Shown: in pieces, positions 55,906 through 64,000 of the stretch
Numbering within the stretch: the first letter of the stretch is position 1
How the letters are laid out: every line of letters starts with the position of its first letter
Assembly: GCF_016086655.4 (NCBI RefSeq)
Contig: NC_092584.1
Location: 14,497,907-14,561,906 of the forward strand
DNA: 64,000 bases
DNA from: Lepeophtheirus salmonis
Taxonomy: Eukaryota > Arthropoda > Copepoda > Siphonostomatoida > Caligidae
Direction of reading: 5' to 3'
Position numbers and translations under genes: made by a program
Notes under the pieces: generated by a model
Database searches by the model: none
What the model was told of the DNA's origin: nothing
Seen by the model: only the letters and a program-made list of their open reading frames with translations

Positions 55906-57280
55906 AGGTTGAATATAATTGAATGTAGTGGAAAAGGAAGTTCAATTCTCAGGAATTGAATACGAATGACAACAGCTCAGTATAAGGAAATTTACTCTGT
56001 ACCTTGTCAACTCCAAAAAAAGGGAGCGAGTTAAAAAAATACAGCAAATTTCCATCATTAATAATAAAAACGTTAGTGCTTTTTTCTCGCTAATACGTTT
56101 GAATCTTCAAAATAAGGGGAAATAATTAATAAGAGCACTAATATAATGCAGGTCACCAACTTATTTTCTACTCACATTATTGGTGGAAATCTGCAATAAT
56201 ATAATTGACTTGCTTGTTAACCCATAAAAGGTGATCATTATTTAAGGCTATCAAGATTTCTATAATATAGGGTCACTCATGTATTATTCGAATGTGAGAG
56301 TTATACATTTTTCAATCTTATAATTGCATTGGGGCCTCCCCTTTTCTTTCTCTTTCCATATGATGCGCTGAGCTTTGGTTACACACGCTCGTTATTATAA
56401 ATGAGTCATGTACAGAGATACAACCTTAGCTTTATTAATATAGATATTAAATTTCATATCTACAAATCGAATTTATTTAGAATGACCGGCAATCGAATAT
56501 TCTTTATTTGATTAACATCTCTAGTTTCATTCTCAATTAAGATAATATTAACTTTTAATACTACGGAATATTTTTTCACAAATGTATTAGAAAATAAGTA
56601 TTAGTAGATACATTTCAATCACTTAATATATTGTATTACGAATATAAATGCTACATAGTAACGTTTTACTTCGTGCAGTAAATGCATAATATTGAAAAGA
56701 ATAACATGCATATCTTTTTATGATTCTATACATAAATATTTTTATTGACTTGCATCATGACTTTTTTTCCCTTATGCCTCCAAAAAGAACAATATCATTG
56801 TATCTTTATTATGTTAGAAAAATACAAAAGTCTTGAAGAGCTACCAAAAAATTACTTATAACGAAATATATCTTTATTATATTTGATTTTCAACAGATGT
56901 GCAAAACCCTTCATACATACTTTGTTACTACATTGTTGCCAAATGAAAAAAAATACTGGAAATATTGAATATCAATACTTATCTTGGAAAAGTATCAAAT
57001 TTTTTATTTCAACCAACAAAAAAATATTGGGAAACAAAATAATAGCTGTTTAAGTAAAAAAATATGGAAGTAGTTGTCCGTCAATTATTTCAAATCTTTT
57101 TGGTAGAGTAAGACAAAGTAACTGAACATTTATAACATCAAAATGGCAGCACAAATAGCTGGAGTCTAGTAATTAAACAAGTAAGTAAACAACCATCATA
57201 CCTAAAGTTGTAAATCATCTAGGGCATAGGGGAGAGAAAGAAGATTATTAAATCTTAGATTCTATTTTCCAAATTGCATA
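55906..57280. other. AT-rich spacer, nothing recognised
   Basis: No coding signal and no repeat partner seen. Confidence 0.4.
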
Positions 57281-57289
57281 CCGTGGCAC

Positions 57290-57627
57290 GCTGGGCTGGC
57301 TATGTAAGTAGTGCCTCCAAAAAAGATTTGGAGACATGAAGCTGGTATACAGGGCAGGTCTTGATTATCAGTGTAAAATGGGTACCTATTGACTTCAAAA
57401 ACAATTGTTGCTATTCTACAATTATGCTCTACAACTCAACTGTGGAAACTGAGTCAAGCCTGAAAAACATCAAGAACGGTGTCAGGAAAACTCCCCTTGG
57501 AGAATTTGCCGTGACATTAAAAGCCCTGGGAAAGCACACCGGGAGGAAAAATCGTCTTCCTTTATTTAATATAAATAATAATCTCACTTACGTAATGACT
57601 AATGAGCTCAAACTAGAGACAAAATAG
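57290..57627 (+). other. GC-richer patch with an 88-codon frame, unassigned
   Basis: 57270-57560 is clearly less AT-rich than its surroundings. The frame at 57361-57627 contains VETESSLKNIKNGVRKTPLG and EFAVTLKALGKHTGRKN, basic and hydrophilic, then runs into AT-rich codons. I do not recognise it. It may be an exon, or part of an old element lying just upstream of the transposase relic at 57905. Confidence 0.25.
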
Positions 57628-57904
57628 GTAATACGAATATAAGGTAAAAAAAACAGAAACAAATACGACAGCAATATATATTTTCTCATATAATCTTGGA
57701 GGACTTTGAAAAGCGTACTGTTAAATAAAGGATAAGATAATTTCATCTTATATTTGTTATTAATGATTCCCTTTTCGACTATTAGTTTAGTAACATATTG
57801 CGGGAAAGTGCAGTATTATATTTTTAAATGTATTACTCATCTTTTTTCTTCCTCCAAACTCGACAAGTCAAGTTGATGCCAAAGAGTTCAATTTAGGTTT
57901 CCTT

Positions 57905-58654
57905 TGACCAAATCAATCTCTTCAAAATGTGACCTCGAGAGGTTGCTTTGGAAATACTTGAATATTTTTATTTTATTTTTAATAATAACAAAGAAAAAAT
58001 TGACACAACTTTTCAAACTTGGTCACTCAAATATGGTCACCTTCAGCATCAATCACAGCCTTTGCTCCTCGCCGGAAAACCTTGCAGGCGTTGACGAGAA
58101 ACTCCTCAGAAAAGTTTCCCTACGCATCCGTTATGGTGATCATGAGTGAGTCCACATTTGGGTATGGAGATTTTAATGATCCTCTCTCAAATGTAACCCC
58201 CACAGATATGTCCAGCGAGTTGAAATCTAGCGAGGAAGGGACCACATCTCGTTGCCTCTTTACCTTTGAGCCCCTTGGTCTTCATGACTTTAGTCAGAAA
58301 ATACTGTGGGTTCTTTGTGTATGATGACAATCCAAAGTCCAATCCCTTCATGGCCCTCCTGATGATCATAGCAGCCTTCCTTGATTTCTTCTCCAAGCTG
58401 GACAGTAATTCCGTTTCCCTCTTTAAACTGTGCTTTCTGCTTTCCTGGAGAAGTCTTCTGCATCATTCTTCATCTTGGCCATCATGAAAACCAGGCTCCT
58501 TGAGACTGGTTAAAATGTCCATAATCCTCGCTACATCAACTATTTATGCACAAAGGATAGCTGAACCAGAAAGTCAAAAAAATCACCAAATCTTCTTATA
58601 TTAATGAGAAAATTCACATTAATTAAACTGTCCACGTTTTGCGGCTCATGCCTG
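57905..58654 (-). mobile_element. DD37D-like deletion derivative, copy 2, minus strand
   Basis: The right edge at 58625-58654, read on the minus strand, is CAGGCATGAGCCGCAAAACG, then TGGACAG, the family terminal repeat, with TA outside (58655-58656). Inside, on the minus strand: MAKMKNDAEDFSRKAE-like codons, LEKKSRKAAMIIRRAMKGLD and FGLSSYTKNPQYFLTK, then a jump to LARFQLAGHIC and the tail (EFLVNACKVFRRGAKAVIDA-type codons at about 58035-58110). The other end is diverged, keeping only ATGTGACCTCGAGAGGTTGC (57930-57949). The deletion resembles that of copy 1 at 38554. Confidence 0.75.
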
Positions 58655-58659
58655 TATAT

Positions 58660-59179
58660 ATGTATATCTATATATATTCTGTCTCTCACTGTTAAAATAA
58701 TACTATTTAGGTATGTTAACAAAGGATCCAAAAAGTCATAATTTTGTATTTTTTATATCATAACTATTATTTAATTTTAGCTGGAAAATGCTGTGATGAC
58801 AAAATTACCATACCTGGGAATGAAGACGATGTAATTGCAATTTACCTTGGTAAAAAATAAAACCTTTTATCACCTGCAATCGTCATACTTTCCATGAATA
58901 TTTGCTTGTTTCATCTATTTGAACACTAGATGGGCATCAAATTTGAAAACATCGTCATAACAAACATAACAACGCATACCTATTAATATTAAATCATTTA
59001 TCTTGCACTTGAAATTATGACTATTACCACTCAGTAAGGCATTGTGCAATTTGGTCACTTAATAGATACCTAAGATGTATGAATTGATAAAAAAATAATT
59101 ATTAATCGAAATATTTTGTGAATAGCTTCGAATTGTTTAAAAAAATTTTAAATACAAAAACTCTCAAGAAAAATATAAA
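58660..59179. other. Spacer, nothing recognised
   Basis: AT-rich, with no coding signal and no visible repeat partner. Confidence 0.4.
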
Positions 59180-60232
59180 CTGGGTAGGGCAGCAAAGCGT
59201 TGACTGATAATTAATGTTTATTTTCTCATTACTATGGAAAGATTTAGTGATTATTTTTTGATAATCTTTTTTCGCCGTCCTCTTTACATAAACAAGCTAT
59301 ACTAACCTTTTAGTAATTTTGTCACCATGAGCGAGCAACAGGCAACGTATCACAGATTTCCTAGATGCTGTAGTTGATGTGATGAATGAATATTAAGAAC
59401 ATTGTTAAGTGTTCTAGGTTTTTAAGTTGACCAAGATGAAAAAAATGTAGAAGACCTCTCTAGAAAGTTAGTTAGGGGGGACATAATTTAAAGAGGGTAT
59501 GAAGTTCTTGATAGGGTTGAAAATGAATATAAGGCAGGATCCCACTTAGTTGATGAATAGCCTCGCCAACGACTTCTCTGTTTCTGCTAGAACCATCAGG
59601 AGACCTATAAAGCACAACTTGGGATTAGTTTCTTTCACATACCACCTTCTTACAGAGCCACAATGCAAGAAAATCCTCACATGGATCAAAGCAAACGGGT
59701 CAATTCTGAAAATTTTCTTGGAAAAGAAGATTATCATGGAAAAATCGGCCAAGAAGCCTACCATAACGTGCTAAGGTTCACCATCTTGGTATGGCAGGGT
59801 AACTGCGTGTTGACTCAGGACGACATGTCCTCTTACATGTCCGCGAAGTACCAAAAGTTCAGAGCTAATGACATAGGTTGATTCTGGTACAAAGATATAT
59901 GGCCCCTTCCTCATCAGATTTGAATCCACGGGACTTTTACATATATAAGAAACACTTTGGAGAGGGAGAATAACAGGACCTCACACCCAAATGTAGACTC
60001 ACTGAAGTCCTCCATAGTGGCTACATGGGAAAACTTGTCAGAGGAGTTTGTCATCAACTCCTGCATGTCCTCAGGCAACGTATGAAGTCTGTGATTGATA
60101 ATGAACGTGGCCATAATGAGTGAAAAAAGTTTCGCATAAGCCTTGTCTACATGTTTTGTTGACATAATTTTTTTGCCTATTATTGTATTTCTAAATCCAT
60201 CTCTCGAGTCCACGTCTTGCTGCCCTACCCTG
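59180..60232 (+). mobile_element. DD37D-like transposon, longest copy, both ends kept
   Basis: The left end CTGGGTAGGGCAGCAAAGCG and the right end, CAGGGTAGGGCAGCAAGACG on the minus strand, match at about 16 of 20 positions. The right end is flanked by TA at 60233-60234. At 1053 bp it is longer than its relatives at 38554 and 57905, because more of the transposase middle is kept. It is the best local representative of the family and gives the order of domains the others have lost. Confidence 0.82.
59355..60125 (+). pseudogene. DD37D-like transposase, degraded
   Basis: The order is LDAVVDVMNEY (helix-turn-helix start), SLANDFSVSARTIRRPIKHN with LGLVSF and HLLTEPQCKKILTWIKANGS (second helix-turn-helix to linker), EKKIIMEKSAKK, then EAYHNVLRFTILVWQGN and VLTQDDMSSYMSAKYQKFRA (second catalytic Asp block). 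A stop follows, then WYKDIWPLPHQI in place of the third-Asp block, then TEVLHSGYMGKLVRGVCH and MKSVIDNERGHNE, stop near 60122. The interval holding the first catalytic Asp is missing, and the third Asp motif is corrupted. It has multiple frame breaks and stops. Confidence 0.78.
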
Positions 60233-60289
60233 TATATATATATATATACAAAGGAATTGTGGAATGGGCTTAAAAAAAAAAAAATCAAA

Positions 60290-60540
60290 AATGAATATCG
60301 AACCCTAACAATTTGAAAAATGTTGTGGAGGAGAGAAAGAACAATGCTCATGACATTTCATTAGATCAACTTAAATCAGCTGTGACAAGAGAGGAAGGAA
60401 AAAAGCATATAAACAATGACATTTACTAGTATTACTCCGATGTAGATCCCCAATTTTAATCTGAGTCCAACACGGACTTACAATTATATTTTTGCAACAA
60501 ATGCTCAGGTTAGTCTTTTATGAGCGCACACGAACGTTCA
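60290..60540. repeat. Approx. 270 bp dispersed repeat family, copy
   Basis: CGAACCCTAACAATTTGAAA, AATGTTGTGGAGGAGAGAAA, CAGCTGTGACAAGAGAGG, AAACAATGACATTTAC, AATTTTAATCTGAGTCCAAC and CTTTTATGAGCGCACACGAA follow the order of 55640-55905. A 30 bp insertion, ACTCATGACATTTCATTAG-like, lies near 60345-60375. Confidence 0.65.
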
Positions 60541-60694
60541 AAAAAGTTTTGGAATTAATTGAATCAATTTAGGAAAAGGACGTTTACTACTCAGGAATTA
60601 AATAATAATGACAACTGTAATACGAAATAAAAGTCGTTTTTTATACTACCAATTAAAGATTAACGGGCGAGCTAAAAAAGCACATCGGATTTAC

Positions 60695-60730
60695 ATGTAT
60701 GTATATAAATATAATGCTGCGCACGTCCCT
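60695..60730. repeat. Solo end of the A/T-run element family
   Basis: On the minus strand it reads TTACAGGGACGTGCGCAGCA, then TTATATTTATATAC, the family end CAGGGGCGTCCGCAGGATTA in diverged form. The rest of the element is not seen. Confidence 0.5.
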
Positions 60731-60739
60731 GTAACTAAC

Positions 60740-62090
60740 TACCTGTAAGTGTATTCATGGAAAAAGTAAGTAACAACATTGTTTGTGAGTTATTTTCTAT
60801 AAAATTAAAATGAGTCCTATAACCGTGCCTTCTCTTTACTCCAAGTAATATCGGATACTACCACTGGCAAATAATAAATAAGTAATTTTAATGTAGAAAA
60901 AGGAAATTATTGTATCAATTAATATTTGGTAATTATATTAAATGACTAATTATGTTCTAACTAAATAAGGCAAATAAGTACAAATTGTAACTTTTACAAT
61001 CCACTAATACATGTTGTAACCTGTACAAAATTAAGAGTTGTACACAACATTAATGTTGTAAATATATATATCTCAGGTGTGAACAGAACTCAAAATTGAA
61101 CAGCGTTCAATGAACGGAATATTTTTGAACGATCATAAAAATGAGACTTTAGCGTTCCCTTCCAATAGTACTTAGAATTCATATTTTGTAGATTTTGTAG
61201 CAATGGCACAGGGGGGGAGGGCACACCTTTTGAAGGCTCTTATTGAACATGAAAGATTCTAGTACTCTACCTTAACTCGAACACATAAACTTGACCAATT
61301 TAGTTATTCTGAATCATGGGACTAGGCTCATCCTTTAACCGTGGATGTAAGCAATTAGACCACTAAAAATAATAAGTTATGTTCTCGTGTATTGCGAGGA
61401 CCATAGTATAGTTTCTCAATAATAAGTTAGCAATGCCAATGGTAGTTATTTTCATCAAAGAGAGTTGTAGCTCTTTCGAGGTTGAATGTGGCTAAGATAA
61501 TGAGGTATCTTCTGATATTTACATGGTATTCCTTGTTTTTCGTTATATTTTATACACAGTGTGCGACAGCAAAGCGCTGTAACTATTTGTATTTGTAATT
61601 AAAATATCTTATTTCAATATGTCACATCCTTCATTGTTTCAACCCTTGAATATATTCTTTGTTATCGACTTACTTCTACTATTAGTAACATCCAACTAAA
61701 AAATCTTTCTCTATATGAATACTTTCATACACACACACAATATGAACAAGATCATAACCATAGCTACAAGCGATATACAAAATATGTATTAATAGTTTGT
61801 CATTAAATAAATTAATTGAAGGAATTAAACATTGACAAAGGAATTTACATTAATATATGTATTCCAACTTAATGAATTTGTAGCCGGATTTTTATTCTAA
61901 ATTGAAATGAATGAACTTATAGAGTTATAGTATTCATATTCTTAAATAAATATCACTGAAGACATAGAAAAATAAAGCTAAAAATTCGTCGAAAGAACCT
62001 ATAAATAAATTATTATGGTTCTCATAAATAGGCATTGGAAGTATGAATTCACATTCTTAGATATACAACTTCGACCCTTTAGGTAGCTAC
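60740..62090. other. Spacer with one small shared repeat
   Basis: 61090-61160 carries GCGTTCAATGAACGGAATAT and TTTTTGAACG, which match 10000-10080 inverted. 61555-61580 reads ACAGTGTGCGACAGCAAAGC, resembling a transposon terminal repeat with no partner. Confidence 0.4.
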
Positions 62091-62185
62091 GTAATGCAGA
62101 CCATCGTTCGATTGCAATTTCAGATTTCTCCAACTGTACTGAACTTTACAGTTTTCATCGTACTCTTCAACGATTCCACCTTTGA

Positions 62186-62361
62186 CTACCTTCCCAAATC
62201 TTCTGAGTGGTTTGTCGCACCACAGCCAACCAACTCTTCTTCTGACACATCCTGGAGCATAACAAACAGGAAATCACTACTCTTGTCTAATATTAAGCTA
62301 ATGCTTATACGTCAATCCATGAGTAACTGGAGGATGAAGTAATCAACTCTTCTTCTTCCAT
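62186..62361 (-). CDS. Possible two-exon start of an unknown host gene
   Basis: On the minus strand ATG at 62361-62359 opens MEEEELITSSSSYSWID. The next bases are GTATAAGC, a fair splice donor. After 59 bases, TTTGTTATGCTCCAG (acceptor, ending at 62252) is followed in phase by DVSEEELVGCGATNHSED, then LGR and a stop at 62188-62186. An alternative frame over the second exon is open for longer and reads VGWLWCDKPLRRFGKVVKGG, then IVEEYDENCKVQYSW. The patch is less AT-rich than its surroundings. No domain is recognised. Short introns are plausible for this kind of genome, but the gene is a guess. Confidence 0.2.
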
Positions 62362-62439
62362 CCGAACCGCTATTGTGTTTATTTATTTTTCTTTTGTCTT
62401 AATTTATATTATAGTGTTGATAGGTTTGGTGATATTACC

Positions 62440-63840
62440 TTTAACGACTCTAGCCATTTTGACATGCTTTCCTTTTTTTTTCTCCAGCCATTTTTTCCTT
62501 GAGATATCAGCTTAAGCGAATCTAGCCATTTTTACACCTAGATACTTTTCCTTTTTTTTCTTCGGCCATTTTTTTACTCCCATTTTTTCGTTGAGATATC
62601 AGTTTAAACTAATCTAGCCAATTCTACCCCTAGAAACTTTTCCTATTTTTTTCTCCTCCCATTTTTTCCTTGTGATATCATTTTATAGAAATCTAGCCAT
62701 TTTTAAACCTAGACACGTTTCCTTTTTTTTACTTCCATGTTTTCCTAGAGATATCAGTTTAAGCGAATGTAGCCATTTTTACACCTAGACACTTTTCCTT
62801 TTTTTTTTACTCCAGCTATTTTTTTACTCACATTTTTTCCTAGCAATATCAGTTTAAGCGAATCTAGCCATTTTTACACCTAGACACTTTTCCTTTTTTT
62901 TTCTTTAGCCATTTTTTTACTCCCATTTTTTTGTTGAGATATCAGTTTAAACTTATCTAGCCAATTCTACACCTAGAAACTTTTTCTTTTTTTTTCTACT
63001 CCCATTTTTTCCTTGTGATATCAGTTTATAGAAATCTAGCCATTTTTAAACCTAGACACGCTTCCTTTTATTTTACTCCCATGTTTTCCTAGAGATATCA
63101 GTTTAAGCGAATCTAGCCATTTTTACACCTAGACACTTGTCCTTTTTTTTTTTTTTTTTCTTCAGCCATTTTTTTACTCCCATTTTTTCCTTGAGATCAG
63201 TTTAAACGACTCTAGCCATTAGTTACACCTAGACACTTTTTCTTTTCTTTTCTCTCTTTCCATTTTTTACTTGAGATATTAGTTTATACAAATCTAGCCA
63301 TTTATTACTCCCAGACACTGCTCTTTTTTTCTCTTTCCATTTTTTCCTTGTGATATCAGTTTAAACGAATCTAGCCATTTGTTACACCTTGACATTTTTT
63401 CCTGCCATTTTTCCCTTGAGATATCATAGGCGTCATCCCGCTAACACAAAAATACCCTTTGTATTTGGTTGTCAGCTATCTATTCCCTCTTCTCACTTGA
63501 TACGTCATGGCTATTTCATAATTTATTCTTTTTGATAAATACACAAAGTAATAAGTTATTAGTGTGAATGATTTACTTATTTGGTTAACTACCAGATGAT
63601 TTCGGGCCTTTTCTTTGTTTCTTTTTGGAGGAAAGGTTGCATGATACAATTATGATAAAGACTTGATCAGTTTAAATGAATCTAGCCATTTTGTACACCT
63701 GGACACGTTTCTATTTTTTTTTCTCCTGCCATGTTTCCTTGTGATATTAGTTTAAACAAATCTAGCCATTTCTTACACCAAGACACTTTTCCTGTTTTTT
63801 ACTCCTCCCATTTTTTCCTAGAGATACTTTCCTGAAACCT
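62440..63840. repeat. Minisatellite with a higher-order period of about 343 bp
   Basis: Fourteen units share AATCTAGCCATTTTTACACC, TAGACACTTTTCC, a T-run and CCATTTTTTCCTTGAGATAT, then CAGTTTAA. Starts of the TCTAGCC word lie near 62449, 62521, 62613, 62692, 62768, 62863, 62956, 63034, 63112, 63211, 63293, 63369, 63681 and 63761, so units are 72-99 bp. Units at 62521-62768 and 62863-63112 form two four-unit blocks whose variants (CCAATTCTAC, then TATAGAAATC with TTTAAACC) recur exactly 342-344 bases apart. A dispersed repeat interrupts the array at 63424-63665. Confidence 0.88.
63424..63665. repeat. Dispersed GTTCTGAACATTGATT-family relative inside the minisatellite
   Basis: ATCCCGCTAACACAAAAATA, GGTTGTCAGCTATCTATTCC, TTAACTACCAGATGATTTCG and GGGCCTTTTCTTTG, then GGAAAGGTTG follow the order of the family at 5000-5280 and 12190-12580. 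The minisatellite unit stops at GAGATATCA (63428) and resumes at GATCAGTTTAAATG (63666), so this segment inserted into an existing array. Confidence 0.65.
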
Positions 63841-64000
63841 TTCCCCCAAAATGGCCAAAATCAAAATTGTGACGTCACTTGGAACACTCTTCTTGTATTG
63901 AACAAATGCCAAATACTGATTTTTTTTTTTTAGAGAACAGGAAAAATTACTTTAAAAAACGCCAAAAATAATTAATTATTACTATTCAATTCAGATTTAG

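Noticed and set aside
59914..60351. A 145-codon minus-strand frame, the longest in the window.
   Set aside because: It runs antisense through the DD37D-like transposase and its right terminal repeat, so it is a shadow frame.
1..64000. CRISPR-like arrays or a prokaryotic system in the window.
   Set aside because: No evenly spaced short direct repeats with unique spacers are present. The only tandem array, at 62440, has units that are contiguous. The base composition, the mariner/hAT/piggyBac content and the lack of dense genes all point to animal DNA.
1..64000. Integrated viral or LTR retrotransposon sequence.
   Set aside because: I found no long terminal repeats, no protease, reverse transcriptase or integrase motifs, and no capsid-like frame.

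Overview
This is a strongly AT-rich stretch of animal nuclear DNA, roughly 70% A+T by eye. It consists almost entirely of decayed transposable elements, short inverted-repeat elements and low-complexity spacer. Tc1/mariner-type transposase debris dominates, in both the mariner DD34D style and a DD37D-like style. One piggyBac relic, hAT-type short elements and a few LINE scraps accompany it. This mix fits an arthropod genome. From general familiarity I would guess a parasitic copepod such as a caligid sea louse, but that is an inference. I see no complete host protein-coding gene, rRNA gene, functional tRNA, CRISPR array or bacterial operon. All reading frames longer than about 60 codons are either transposase relics, their antisense shadows, or chance frames in AT-rich DNA.

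Layout. 0.4-4.3 kb: an inverted-repeat element, an internally deleted mariner with both ends (1159-2014), and a 1.5 kb transposon with matching ends (2859-4344) that contains part of a second mariner family. 4.3-10.8 kb: dispersed repeats, two copies of an A/T-run element, and a minus-strand transposase relic (8600-9290). 10.8-12.1 kb: a piggyBac-like relic. 12-20 kb: mostly unassigned, with two more copies of the truncated mariner start (15.6 and 19.3 kb). 20.6-25.2 kb: repeats nested in repeats, with a family of about 400 bp present three times in direct orientation and split by a short element. 25-29 kb: little recognisable. 29.7-36.2 kb: hAT-like short elements, mariner and Tc1-type deletion derivatives. 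38.5-42.3 kb: three further transposase relics and a mariner interrupted by a short element. 46.9-53.7 kb: LINE scraps, three transposase relics and a tRNA-like segment. 54.5-60.7 kb: a clear inverted-repeat short element and two copies of one DD37D-like family. 62.4-63.85 kb: a minisatellite with a higher-order period, itself interrupted by a dispersed repeat.

No set of genes here works together. The coherent theme is transposon decay. At least seven Tc1/mariner relics have lost the middle of the transposase, joining the N-terminal DNA-binding part to the C-terminal tail, and several keep both inverted ends. They look like non-autonomous elements that a full-length transposase elsewhere could once have mobilised. 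The most unusual structures are the higher-order minisatellite at the right edge, the A/T-run element family with internal tandem units and GC-rich ends, and the three mariner starts that stop at the same point. I did not find a convincing undescribed biological system.
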